Positions 54,184 through 64,000 of a stretch of 64,000 bases of DNA are shown here, one piece after another. How positions within the stretch are numbered: position 1 is the stretch's first letter; each line of letters begins with the position of its first letter. The stretch lies in contig OW121741.1 in the NCBI GenBank assembly GCA_933228675.1, positions 55,487,310 through 55,551,309 of the forward strand. Direction: 5' to 3'. The position numbers and the translations under genes are program-made. The DNA comes from Stomorhina lunata (lineage: Eukaryota; Arthropoda; Insecta; Diptera; Rhiniidae). The notes under the pieces were generated by a model that was not told the DNA's origin, searched no databases, and saw only the letters and a list, made by a program, of their open reading frames with translations.

Positions 54184-56771
54184 ATACAAACGCAATAGAA
54201 TCAATGGATATAAACAGAATATTTAGCATTTCTGCAGATCTTAAAAACTATGTCAAATTTAATGTAAGAAACACACATAGACCACTAACATTTCTAATAG
54301 ATACAGGAGCCGATGTCTCACTGTGTAAAGAAGATATGTTACCTAAATATGAAGAAGATCCAGAAGATTGTTGTTTTTTAACAGGAATCACGAGAGAAGA
54401 AATAAGATCCTTAGGCTCTACTGAAATAGAAATAGAAATTGATGAAACAATATTTAAACATAAAATATATCTGGTGCATTATAAATTTCCCATTTATACT
54501 GATGGTATACTTGGACGGGATTTTCTGCTAAGATATAATTGTAATATTAACTATGAAACATTTGTATTAACTATTAACATCAAACAAGAGACCTTGGTAC
54601 TGCCAATACACAATAACACATTTAAGATAAATACCATAAGAATACCACCTAGAAGTGAAATTATTACTCCTTTTGACTTGGAGATTGAGGAAGATGTAGT
54701 GGTTTGTAATAGAGAGATTTCTGAAGGTGTATTCATAGCAAATGCCATAATTCCAAAAGATGGAAACAAACACATAAAAATATTGAATGTATTGAACAAA
54801 ACTACTATAATAAAGAATTTGAGAATAGATACTGTACCACTAAAAAACTATGATATATACAAAACCAGTAATGAAGGAACGTCGGTGGCTGATAAAACAC
54901 GTTTCAGTAAGGTATTAAGTGAACTTAAAATAGACACCAATGATGAATTTGCAAAAGAAGAATTGTTAAAGATACTTGAGAGATATCAGTCCATATTTCA
55001 CTTGAATAGTGAGAACTTGACAACCAATAATTTTTACAAGCAGACAATTAGGTTAAATGATACAAGCCCAGTTTACGTAAAAAACTACCGCTTACCACAG
55101 ACTCATGCGGAAGAAATCGATAATCAAGTTAAGGAACTTTTAAAACATAAAATCATAGAGCCATCAGTGAGCCCATACAACGCACCTCTTTTGCTGGTCC
55201 CAAAGAAAGGACAGAATGACATAAAAAAATGGAGATTAGTGGTTGACTTTAGGAAACTCAACAACAAAATAATTAATGACAAGTTTCCTTTAACACGACT
55301 GGATGATGTTTTAGATGGGTTGGGAAGAGCAAAGTATTTTTCTACGTTGGATATGACAAGTTCATTTCATCAAATTGAACTAGACCAAGACTCAAGACCT
55401 TTTACAGCATTTTCAACTTCTAATGGTCATTACCAATATACGAGATTGCCTTTTGGACTTAAAATATCTTCAAATAGTTTTCAGAGAATGCTAACCATAG
55501 CATTTGCTGGTTTGGAAAGCGAAGCATTTTTATATGTAGACGACATAATAGTTTTCGGTTGCAGTTTGAAACATCACAATCGTAACTTGATAAATGTTTT
55601 TGACAGATTATCTAAATATAATCTTAAGTTGAATGCAAGTAAATGTTGTTTTTTAAAACCAGAAGTTGTTTACTTGGGACATTTGATAACGTCAACAGGT
55701 ATCAAACCAGATCCGAGCAAGTATGAAGCAATTTCTAAGTATCCCAGACCCAACAATGCTGATGAAGTACGAAGATTTGTAGCGTTCTGTAACTACTACA
55801 GAAGATTTATCAAAAACTTTGCAGGTATAGCAAACTGTCTGAATAATCTATTGAAAAGGGGTAAGAAATTTGAATGGTCACAAGAATGTCAAGTAGCTTT
55901 TAAAACCCTTAAGAACAAACTAAGTAGCCCGCCAATCTTACAATATCCAAATTTTGATGAGGAATTCATTTTAACAACAGATGCGTCGGATTTCGCACTG
56001 GGTGCAGTTTTGTCACAAGGCCCTGTGGGAGATGACTTACCAATATCATATGCAAGTAGATCCCTTAATAAACATGAAAGAAATAAACCAGTAATTGAAA
56101 AAGAATTATTGGGTATATATTGGGGAATACAATTTTTCAGACCATACTTGTATGGAAGGAAATTTACAGTTGTCACTGACCACAGACCACTGGTTTCACT
56201 GTTTTCACATAGAAATCCTAGTTCAAAATTAACAAGGATAAGATTAGAACTTTCTGAATACGATTTTGAGATTGTGTATAAAAAGGGTATTAACAACTCG
56301 AATGCAGATGCATTGTCAAGAATTCAAATTGATTCTACAATCCTTAGGGGTATGATACCATTGCAGAACGATGAAAACATAAAGAGAATACTGATAGTTA
56401 CAAGAGGTATGAAGAAGAAGTCATCAGAAAAGAATATTACTAATGAAAATAAATTTATGAGTGAATCCCGTAGGGAGACTGATCAACTCCATATGTGGGA
56501 TTGCACATCAATAAATGACATAAAGCGCGCAACTAAACTAAAGTTTATATTAGAAAAAAGGCCAAATGAAGATATAAAAACTCTATATGAATATATAGTA
56601 GAAAATGATAAAGCTAATAACGAAACACGTGTTAGATGTAGTGATAATCCAAAGTGCTTAGGTACTCTTTTGGAGAAGCTTTCATCTTATTTAAAAGATA
56701 CAAGAATGAACAGATTTGCAATCGACAGTAATGATGCAATATTGAATTCAAGGCCAGATATAATGAAATAA
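54108..56771 (+). pseudogene. pol: Gypsy-D pol: protease, reverse transcriptase, RNase H
   Basis: 887-codon frame in -1 relation to gag; the first codons lie in the overlap. Protease: FLIDTGADVSLC near residues 63-74 and GILGRDFL near 130. RT: PYNAPLLLVPKKGQ, RLVVDFRKLNNKII, catalytic FSTLDMTSSFHQI, LPFGLKISSNSFQRML and active-site LYVDDIIVFG near 475. RNase H: LTTDASDFALGAVLSQ near 623-638, VIEKELLGIYWGI, VVTDHRPLVSL and NSNADALSR. All visible catalytic residues are present. The frame ends at 56771 and integrase resumes at 56777 in another frame, so a frame break lies at about 56,770. Confidence 0.92.
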
Positions 56772-56776
56772 ATAAA

Positions 56777-57115
56777 ATGAATAAAGATGACATAATAATA
56801 ATGCTGTATACAAAACCTCAGAATATAGTTAGTAAGGATAGAAGACTGGAACTAATGGAATTATATCATAACACTCCCCATGGAGGACATTTTGGAATAC
56901 GAAAAACAATAATGAAATTGAAACAAAAATACATATGGAAAGGAATGAATAAAGATATAAAAAAATACATATCAAAGTGTGATCTATGCCAAAGAAACAA
57001 ACAAATTAGACACACAAAAGAACCGTTGAAAACAACAGATACACCAATTAACAGTTTTGAAACGATAGTGATAGATACGGTTGGTCCATTGCGTCCAACA
57101 AATAATTTCAGATAA
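56777..57115 (+). pseudogene. Gypsy-D integrase, zinc-binding domain and first core strand
   Basis: Contains the H2C2 zinc-binding domain (HNTPHGGHFGIRKTIMKLKQ, CDLCQRNK) and the first catalytic Asp in ETIVIDTVGPL. The frame is ended by a tandem 10-bp duplication (ATAATTTCAG twice, about 57103-57122), after which the core continues in a different frame. Confidence 0.88.
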
Positions 57116-57872
57116 TTTCAGATATATATTAACCATGCAATGCGAATTGACTAAATACTTGATTGCTTGTCCGATTGAGACAAAAGAAGCCAAGTCAGTA
57201 GCAAGAGCATTGGTGGAAAACGTAATACTTAGATATGGTTTGTTCAAAGTACTTAAATCGGACAGAGGAACAGAATTTACAAACGAATTAATAAAGGAGA
57301 TATGCAAATCCTTGAAGATAGAACAAAAATTTTCAACACCATACCATCACGAAACACTGGGAACTTTTGAGAGGAATCACAGAGTACTAAATGAATACTT
57401 TTTATCCTTTGTAGAGGATAATGATTGGGAACAATGGATACCTTATTATACATTTGCATATAACACAACACCTCATGTCGATACCGAATACTCACCATTT
57501 GAATTAATTTTCGGTAAATTACCAAGTTTGCCTGGAGATGAAATAATGAATCATCCAAAGGTTTATAATTTTGAGAATTATGCCAATGAAGTAAAATCAA
57601 GATTGAAATATTCTTTACAAAATGCGAGGAACATTGTAGAGAAAATAAAAACAAACAGACATATAGAATCATACAATAAAATAAATAGTATAGACTTAGA
57701 AATAGGTGATCTAGTGTTAGTGAAAGTAGAAAATAGGAAAAAACATGAACCACCTTATAAAGGACCATTTAAAATAAATAATATATATGATGTAAATGTA
57801 ACAGTAGAAATAAATAACAAAAATAAAACCTTCCATAAGAATTTATTAAAGAAATACAACAAAGAAAAATAA
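57113..57872 (+). pseudogene. Gypsy-D integrase, rest of the catalytic core and C-terminus
   Basis: Second catalytic Asp in KVLKSDRGTEFTNELIKEI. Where Ty3/Gypsy integrases have the catalytic Glu with a preceding G-x-x-E pattern, it reads HHETLGTFERNHRVLNEY, so the Glu of TFERNH is the probable third residue. TFAYNTTPHVDTEYSPFEL and a C-terminal SH3-like part (DLVLVKVENRKKHEPPYKGPF) follow. The stop is at 57870-57872. 57873-58100 is AAT-rich with no coding signal. Confidence 0.9.
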
Positions 57873-58100
57873 AATGTAATTTAAAACCAAATTGAAAATT
57901 CTTTTTAATGATCTACACCAAGGAATAACCTACTTATAAGAATACAAAAAAAAAAAATAATAATAATAATAAACATATTCATTATAATATTCATTTATTC
58001 ATGTATCAAATACTTTCATAGAATTAAGCAAGAAATAATAATAATAATAATAAAGAAAAATTTTCCAAATCTAAACAAAAAACTTGTAAAATTTTTCTTA

Positions 58101-58110
58101 AGGGCGAGGG
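58101..58110 (+). promoter_or_regulatory. Polypurine tract of Gypsy-D
   Basis: AGGGCGAGGG directly before the 3' LTR, purine-rich with one C. Confidence 0.75.
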
Positions 58111-58528
58111 TGTAGTGTGCACATGTTTGTAGTGCACATGATCGACCACCCATGCACAATCACTTAATCATACATGCATGTTTTCTGTAAGTAATATCAT
58201 TGTCCCATTTTCAAGTAAAGTCATTTGTTATTTTAGAACTTTGTTTAATTTAATATTTTTGCTTTGTTTGATTTAATATTTTGCATAGAACAAAGCGATT
58301 GACCAATAATTAGGTCACTAGTTTCATTTGGGAATTAAATTGCATGATTGAGAAACTCAAAGAGAAAACTTTAGATTCTTGCATGTGTGATTTGAGTGCA
58401 TTTAGATTTAGAAATTATTTTGTAAGTATTTAAGGCTAGGATTGTAAGAAATAAAGATCAGTTGTTAATTGTTATCAAAACACATAACACTTGTTATTAT
58501 TTAAATATACCCCGAAAAGGACATAACA
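58111..58528 (+). repeat. 3' LTR of Gypsy-D
   Basis: 418 bp, TGTAGTGTGC to GACATAACA. From 58159 on it is also part of the 1063-bp tandem duplication (second copy 59222-59591). Confidence 0.93.
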
Positions 58529-58532
58529 AGAG

Positions 58533-59062
58533 TCTTTCACCGTTCCAGAGCTAGATGAACCAGATTGGAGACCAGCTGAATACGTTTCAGGATGAATTGT
58601 ATCCATGTTAGAAGATTGTGTAAAATTGCATGGAACAGGATTAGAATCAAGGATATGTGTAGGATTCGTATTAGGAGTTTTTAGGACAGAGGAATAACTA
58701 ATTGATTGTTTTGGTGTTAATGATAATTCAGGAGCATTCAAATTTTGGAGTTGCTTAAAATCTTCAAACAAATTACCATAAGCATCAATTTCATTAGATA
58801 AAGCAGCAAATTTATTTTTTAGATTAGAAAAAGTATCCTTAGTTGATTGAAAAAATCGGTAGAATTCAACATCAATTTTTCGACAATCACTGCAGCACCA
58901 TTTTAATCCTTTAACGTTATTCACAGCTTCAGTAACAAGGGTTTTTAGACCACTACACTTATAATGACAAAGACTCTGACAGAGCCAGCAACTTATCATT
59001 CTCTCATCATCATCAGATATTGTACAGTTTTTAATTATGCATTTATATCTTGACTCACTCAT
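58533..59062 (-). pseudogene. Non-LTR element X ORF1: PHD finger part (copy 1), cut by Gypsy-D
   Basis: Likely start is the ATG at 59062 (MSESRYKCIIKNC); an in-frame ATG at 59116 is less likely. Residues about 7-58 form a PHD-type C4HC3 zinc finger (CIIKNC, MISCWLCQSLCHYKCSGL, LKWCCSDC). A predicted coiled coil follows (FQSTKDTFSNLKNKFAALSN), then a Ser/Pro/Thr-rich linker. PHD fingers occur in the gag-like ORF1 of some Jockey-superfamily elements, where they may aid RNA or chromatin binding. The ORF is cut at AGAG by the 3' LTR; the rest of ORF1 is at 51281-51622. Confidence 0.82.
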
Positions 59063-59591
59063 AGTGAAAAATGGATAAATGGATAGGATTGAAAATGTAA
59101 AAAAGTTTTCGTGCACAACAAATAAAATTCAAAATTAACGGAAAAATGAATATGTAATTTGACGTATAGGTGGCACTTTAAGTTATTCAGGGTTGCACTT
59201 TAAGTTATATTAAGATATACGATCACTTAATCATACATGCATGTTTTCTGTAAGTAATATCATTGTCCCATTTTCAAGTAAAGTCATTTGTTATTTTAGA
59301 ACTTTGTTTAATTTAATATTTTTGCTTTGTTTGATTTAATATTTTGCATAGAACAAAGCGATTGACCAATAATTAGGTCACTAGTTTCATTTGGGAATTA
59401 AATTGCATGATTGAGAAACTCAAAGAGAAAACTTTAGATTCTTGCATGTGTGATTTGAGTGCATTTAGATTTAGAAATTATTTTGTAAGTATTTAAGGCT
59501 AGGATTGTAAGAAATAAAGATCAGTTGTTAATTGTTATCAAAACACATAACACTTGTTATTATTTAAATATACCCCGAAAAGGACATAACA

Positions 59592-60125
59592 AGAGTCTTT
59601 CACCGTTCCAGAGCTAGATGAACCAGATTGGAGACCAGCTGAATACGTTTCAGGATGAATTGTATCCATGTTAGAAGATTGTGTAAAATTGCATGGAACA
59701 GGATTAGAATCAAGGATATGTGTAGGATTCGTATTAGGAGTTTTTAGGACAGAGGAATAACTAATTGATTGTTTTGGTGTTAATGATAATTCAGGAGCAT
59801 TCAAATTTTGGAGTTGCTTAAAATCTTCAAACAAATTACCATAAGCATCAATTTCATTAGATAAAGCAGCAAATTTATTTTTTAGATTAGAAAAAGTATC
59901 CTTAGTTGATTGAAAAAATCGGTAGAATTCAACATCAATTTTTCGACAATCACTGCAGCACCATTTTAATCCTTTAACGTTATTCACAGCTTCAGTAACA
60001 AGGGTTTTTAGACCACTACACTTATAATGACAAAGACTCTGACAGAGCCAGCAACTTATCATTCTCTCATCATCATCAGATATTGTACAGTTTTTAATTA
60101 TGCATTTATATCTTGACTCACTCAT
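59592..60125 (-). pseudogene. PHD finger ORF1 part, duplicated copy 2
   Basis: Same 213-codon reading frame as copy 1 with no difference, 1063 bp further right; the ATG corresponding to 59062 is at 60125. It ends in LTR sequence like copy 1, although no complete Gypsy element follows, so this copy arose by duplication of the already interrupted gene. Confidence 0.85.
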
Positions 60126-60284
60126 AGTGAAAAATGGATAAATGGATAGGATTGAAAATGTAAAAAAGTTTTCGTGCACAACAAATAAAATTCAAAATTA
60201 ACGGAAAAATGAATATGTAATTTGACGTATAGGTGGCACTTTAAGTTATTCAGGGTTGCACTTTAAGTTATATTAAGATATACG

Positions 60285-60689
60285 ATCAGCTGATTTAAGT
60301 ATAAAAAAGTTTTATGTATGTATGTTTGAATGTGTATTTATGTTTTAAACAAGTTTTTATTTTTATAATTGTTACTATTAAACAAGTGTGGCCGAAGCAC
60401 TGCTTTAATTAGCACAGTTAGTAAACAATTAAATAATTAAATTTAAGTTGTTTTACAAATTTTTAACACTTTAAAAACGCAATTTTATTTTAAAAATGAC
60501 AGTAATGAAAAAGCACTTCTGTCCGAATTATTAGGGTGGTTAAAGATAAACAAATTTAAATCTGAATCAAACTCAAACGAAAGCTCTATGGCAGACAAGA
60601 GCTATTAACACACAAAAAACTATATAAAACGAGGATAATTAAAACGTTAGATAATTAGGATAAAAATGATTCAAGGATATATGTTGGTA
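60285..60689. other. No gene seen
   Basis: 5' flank of element X and AT-rich DNA. Includes ATGTATGTATGTTTGAATG short repeats near 60313. Confidence 0.45.
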
Positions 60690-60815
60690 TCATAACTGGG
60701 CATAATAACTTAAGGTACTTTTTGAAAAATACGTTTAAAAAATGATATGTGTAGATGGTGCAACGAAGAAGAAGAAAATACATACCACATCCTTTGTCAA
60801 TGTAAAAAATCGATT
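60690..60815 (+). pseudogene. C-terminal zinc-cluster fragment of an R1/LOA-type element
   Basis: Reads TGHNNLRYFLKNTFKNDMC, then RWCNEEEENTYHILCQCKKS. G-H-x-x-L-R and C-x-W-C-x-E-E-E-x-x-x-H-x-L-C-x-C form the zinc cluster that ends R1/LOA-group RT proteins. Only this tail remains; it could derive from the same family as 45890-46450. Confidence 0.7.
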
Positions 60816-60829
60816 TAAATGTTTTGTTT

Positions 60830-61252
60830 CTTACTTTTTTCAGAAACTAGAAGATCTAAGGAACGTTGGTAATGCTTCTGAAAATGAAACTACTTAATAG
60901 AGGACGCACTATGGATTGAATTTCATAAATATTGTCAATAAACGCCTGAGGTATGGTTAAAACAGTAAAATCTATGTGTTGCAAATTGCCAAATTCAAAA
61001 TTTTTGAGAAAACTTTATTTAATTTTTTTGAAATTGCTCAGGTGTTTATGGACCGATTTTAATGAAATTTAATAGTGTGTATTGAGGAAGTACGTCCTAA
61101 ACCTTAATACATAATTCATTTCGCTGTATTTCCAAGGAGCTTCACAAACCTGATTTCAGCAGAAGTAGATATTTTATACTCGTATATCTGAAATCAGTGA
61201 AAATACTGACTTTTGAACATTGTAAAGGAAATATATTTGACTTTGTTATAAG
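60830..61252. repeat. Fragment of dispersed 2-kb repeat family
   Basis: Repeated TGTCAATAAACGCCTGAGGTAT and CAGGTGTTTATGGACCGATTT motifs match the GGTCTATAAACACCTGAGATAT parts of 36197-38285 and 41774-44097. Ends are not visible. Confidence 0.55.
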
Positions 61253-63125
61253 TTTTTTTTTCAGCTTATTTGTATTTATTGTATCTTCATTTAATATAAT
61301 GAACTAACAATAAGTTATCAAATCTTAAATATAAATTATTAAGTTATAAAAGTCCATCCATTGGTGAGCTTTTCTTTTTTATTATTGGATTTTATGTTAA
61401 AATCCTTTTCCTTTAGCGGCTGCGCAAGTCGCCAGTATCCCTTCTTCTGAGGCGGATATGGCCACGACTATTTAAAATGTTTCGGGCTAGTGGATTCGGG
61501 TGGCATGCTAACTTTTTAATGTAATTGACAACACGTTTTGATATTTCGGTTTTAACCAATGGAACCTCAAGGTCTTTATGTAAGTTCGAATTTTTATATA
61601 CCACAGGGCATCTGTAATGATTCTTAGGAGCTTATTTTGTCGCTTTTGAATTTTTTCAATATTTGACTCTGAGGCAGTCCCCACAATTGAATTTCATAGC
61701 ACCATATTAAATTGTATAGAAGGATTTTGCAATCTAAACTAAGTTTGGAATGTTTGCCAATGAGCCAGTTAATTTGGGCTGATTTTAGCTTAATTTGTGC
61801 TAGTTTGGCATCAATATGACTTTTTCAAGTTAGCCGTCTATCCAAGTGAATGCCAAGGTATTTCACTCCTGTTTGTTGGGGAATAATTTGGTTATTTATA
61901 GTTACAGGAGAGCACGATTCCCTGCATAACGTAAAGGTAATATGAATGCACTTTTGTTCGTTTAATTTTATTTTCCATTGCCTGAGCATTCTTCCAAATA
62001 GAATATATGGTTTTGCAAATGCCGATATGATTCAAGAGGGGTTTCATTAATACTTACTATGGATGTGATTGTATTTATGTTTGTAGGCATATCAGAAGTA
62101 TATATAACGTACAAGATTGGACCTAATATGCTACCTTGGGGTACACCAGCTTCGATAGGTTGTGGCGTACTTAAGAAGTCTCCTTCTTTAAGTATGAATT
62201 CGCGTTGGGTCAAATAGCTTTCTAAGAGCTTGCATATATCCACAGGGAAAATTTTTTTCAATTTATGAATTAAACCATCATGCCATACTTTATCAAATGC
62301 CTGGGATACATCTAAGAAGACAGCAGAGCAATATTTTTTTTCTTCAAAAGCTGATCGTATTGCACTAACGATTCGATGGGTTTGTTCGATTGTATTGTGT
62401 TTTTCCTAAAGCCGAACTGATGATTTGGAATGCACCCGCTTTCATCCAGAATATGCGTTAATTTGGTCACCAGAAGTTTTTCAAAGAGCTTAGACATATT
62501 AAATAGCAAACTAATAGGTCTATATGACTCTACTTTTGAGTGGTCTTTCCTGGCTTGGCGATCATGGTGATTAGTGATACCTTCCATTCTGTGGGAAAAT
62601 ATTTTAAGCTTAAAATAGCATTAAAAATAAATAAAATTATTCTTATTGCTATATGGGGTAATTATTTTAGCAATTTGTTATTGATTTTGTCAAAACCAGG
62701 TGCTATTCTTTTAAATCAAGAATAGCCTTTTCTATTTCTCGAATTCCAAACATAATGGTTGCTCCACTTTTTTCTGCAACTGGAGGCAGCTCGACCGCGT
62801 TATTTGATGAGTTTGGGATAAATACGCGTTTTAAGTGATTTACAAACAGTTCACCTTTTTCAGTATCGCTTTTTGCCCAGCTCCCATTTGCATGATTTTT
62901 AGCTGCTCGCCATAGCGAATAATCAGATTGCGAGGTTGAATCTAGTCCTTCTAAATATATTTTTAATGATTAATTTTTATGAGATTCTAGTAATTTTCTT
63001 AATAGTTTTGTACAATTCTGTAGTCTATTCTTAGATTGGGGGAATCTATGAAGTTGCCATTCTCTTCTAGCTCTCCTTTTTGCAGCCAAGAGCCGTTCGA
63101 CATCGGCAGAGTAAATTCTGTTGTA
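61253..63125 (-). pseudogene. Jockey-type relic 2 (RT ORF and 3' end)
   Basis: Minus-strand non-LTR element. The T run at 61254-61262 is the 3' poly-A tail. 61413-61604 encodes the C-terminus (NLHKDLEVPLVKTEISKRVV, HPNPLARNIL). 61968-62261 has RT block GVPQGSILGPILYVIYTSD but jumps from N-T-I-T-S to N-E-T-P-L-E, so the (F/L)ADD active site is deleted. 62312-62587 has earlier RT blocks (YRPISLLFNMSKLFEKLL, HQFGFRKN). 62700-63120 is decayed upstream linker. The sequence matches relic 1 wherever both survive. Confidence 0.85.
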
Positions 63126-63129
63126 CCTG

Positions 63130-64000
63130 ACTTGTCGCGAGGGAAATGTAGCATATTACCGAGGGGAGAATGAGGCATATTGACTGGGGGCTAGTGTAGT
63201 ATGTTGTCAAGGGAATGATGTATCATTGTGCCAGGGCAAAATTAGACCTTGTTGAGGGGGGTTTGTGTGACATGTTGTCTGGGGGGTAGTGTGGCATATT
63301 GCATTGGGTGCAATATGACGTGTTGTCTGGGGGTTAAATCAGAATGTTGTTGGTGGGTGTATATATCATCGTGCCAGGAGGATAATTGTGCTTGACGCCG
63401 GTATGTTAATGGAGTCTGCTGTCGGGGGTACAATGCATTATGTTGCTGGAAAGATAATGTGGCATGGCGGCATGGGGATAATGGAGGTAATTGCTGAGAG
63501 GCCAGTGTTACATGCTGGCGGGGGGACAATATAGTATATTGTCGAGGGGATAATGTAACATGTTGCCGGTAGGAATATGTAGCATGGCGCCAGGGGAATA
63601 ACGGACCTTGTTGGGGGGAGGGATTTATTGTAGTATGTTTTCTCGGGGTTGATGAGGCATGTTGACTGGGGGCTAATGAAGTATGTTGTCGAAGGAATGA
63701 TGTATCATTGGGGGATAGTGTGCGATGTTGTCGGGGGAATAATGTGACATGTTGCCGGTAGGGATATGTAGCATGTCGCCATGGGGATAACGGAGCTTGC
63801 TGTGGCGGGTTTATTATAGTATGTTGTCTGAGGGTTGATGAGGTATGTTGACTGGGGGCTAATGAAGTATGTTGTCTGGAGAATGGTGTATCATTGGGGG
63901 ATAGTATGATATGTTGTCGGGTGGATAATGTGACATATTGCCGGTAGGAATATGTATCGTGTCGCCATGCGGATAACGGAGCTTGTTGTGGGGGGTTTAT
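63130..64000 (-). repeat. 24-bp minisatellite with 8-residue reading, partly open on the minus strand
   Basis: From about 63265 to 63605, units are 24 bp long with a core like CATGTTGTC-GGGGGATAATGTGG. From 63607 on, a longer period of about 186-189 bp is also clear (CTTGTTGTGGGGGG-type blocks at 63607, 63796 and 63982). The minus-strand frame 63242-63529 reads LSPRQHVT, LASQQLPP, LSPCRHAT, LPPRQHVT, an 8-residue repeat. Elsewhere stops and indels break the frame. It runs off the right edge. It may be a C-terminal repeat region of a gene beyond the window, or just a satellite. Confidence 0.8.

Larger units (their letters stand above)
51627..58528 (+). mobile_element. Gypsy-D: full-length Ty3/Gypsy (412/mdg1-like) LTR retrotransposon
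   Basis: 6.9 kb: LTR (51627-52051), primer site, small ORF (52521-52733), gag (52876-54183), pol (54108-57872, two breaks), polypurine tract, LTR (58111-58528). It is inserted in ORF1 of non-LTR element X with an AGAG duplication. The LTRs differ by one or two substitutions and a 7-bp tandem copy, so it is young. No envelope gene. The upstream small ORF and TGGCGA primer site suggest the 412/mdg1 group. Confidence 0.93.
58159..60284. repeat. 1063-bp tandem duplication (LTR part plus PHD ORF1)
   Basis: Copy 1 is 58159-59221 and copy 2 is 59222-60284. Each starts in the Gypsy LTR at ATCACTTAATCATAC and ends ATTAAGATATACG. ATCA is shared at all three borders (58159, 59222, 60285), a microhomology junction. 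I saw no differences between the copies. It must postdate the Gypsy insertion, because LTR sequence is included. Confidence 0.93.

Noticed and set aside
53605..54229. Long minus-strand frames rich in Ile/Val or Tyr/Cys (199 and 104 codons) opposite gag
   Set aside because: Antisense shadows of the Asn-rich AAT/AAC gag tail.

Overview
This window looks like AT-rich chromosomal DNA from an insect, most likely a brachyceran fly. The evidence is the transposon mix: roo-like BEL/Pao elements with an envelope-like domain, a 412/mdg1-like Ty3/Gypsy element, Jockey, RTE and R1/LOA-type non-LTR elements, Foldback (FB) elements with tandem-repeat arms, a hAT MITE and a Transib-like element, plus GGTTAGGTTGGGC-type interspersed repeats. 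The species cannot be named from sequence alone. Almost everything here is transposable element (TE) sequence; only one probable host gene (two exons, about 34.08-39.55 kb) is visible.

Layout. (1) 1-13262: a decayed minus-strand BEL/Pao element (BEL-A; LTR 12971-13262, gag to RT 12692-10346, rest of pol 2197-1) is split by a complete plus-strand BEL/Pao element (BEL-B, 2198-10345). BEL-B has 420-bp LTRs with no difference I could find and a 4-5 bp target duplication, yet its gag, protease, RNase H and env are all broken. (2) 13317-14127: a hAT MITE with a perfect 8-bp duplication. (3) 14140-20997: decayed repeats, a Myb/SANT-like fragment, a third BEL/Pao 5' half (BEL-C), an RTE tail, a palindromic AGTAA-type array and AT-rich DNA. 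(4) 20998-31617: one minus-strand Jockey-type relic cut into four pieces by a Transib-like element (21538-23317, duplication CGTCG), a Foldback element (23398-27163, 9-bp duplication) and a second hAT copy (27321-31503). That hAT copy itself carries a nearly complete RTE-clade retrotransposon (27701-31210) with one in-frame stop.

(5) 31618-39570: a degraded transposon-like coding fragment, a tRNA-like sequence, and the host gene exons with a 4.4-kb intron holding a 2.1-kb repeat. (6) 39571-45704: a second, larger Foldback element whose loop holds an inverted copy of that 2.1-kb repeat. (7) 45890-46450: R1/LOA-type endonuclease and RT remnants. (8) 47129-50180: an inverted array of almost identical 464-bp units, each with a hammerhead-ribozyme-like core. 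(9) 50181-60284: a minus-strand non-LTR element with a PHD-finger ORF1, split by a nearly intact Gypsy element (51627-58528) and followed by a 1063-bp tandem duplication taking in most of the 3' LTR. (10) 60690-63125: R1/LOA and Jockey remnants. (11) 63130-64000: a 24-bp minisatellite that reads as 8-residue repeats on the minus strand.

The genes do not form a pathway. What the window offers is a readable order of insertions, most of them dated relative to one another by target duplications. The less familiar structures are the inverted 464-bp array, the Foldback arms with conserved terminal palindromes, and the 24-bp coding-phase minisatellite.
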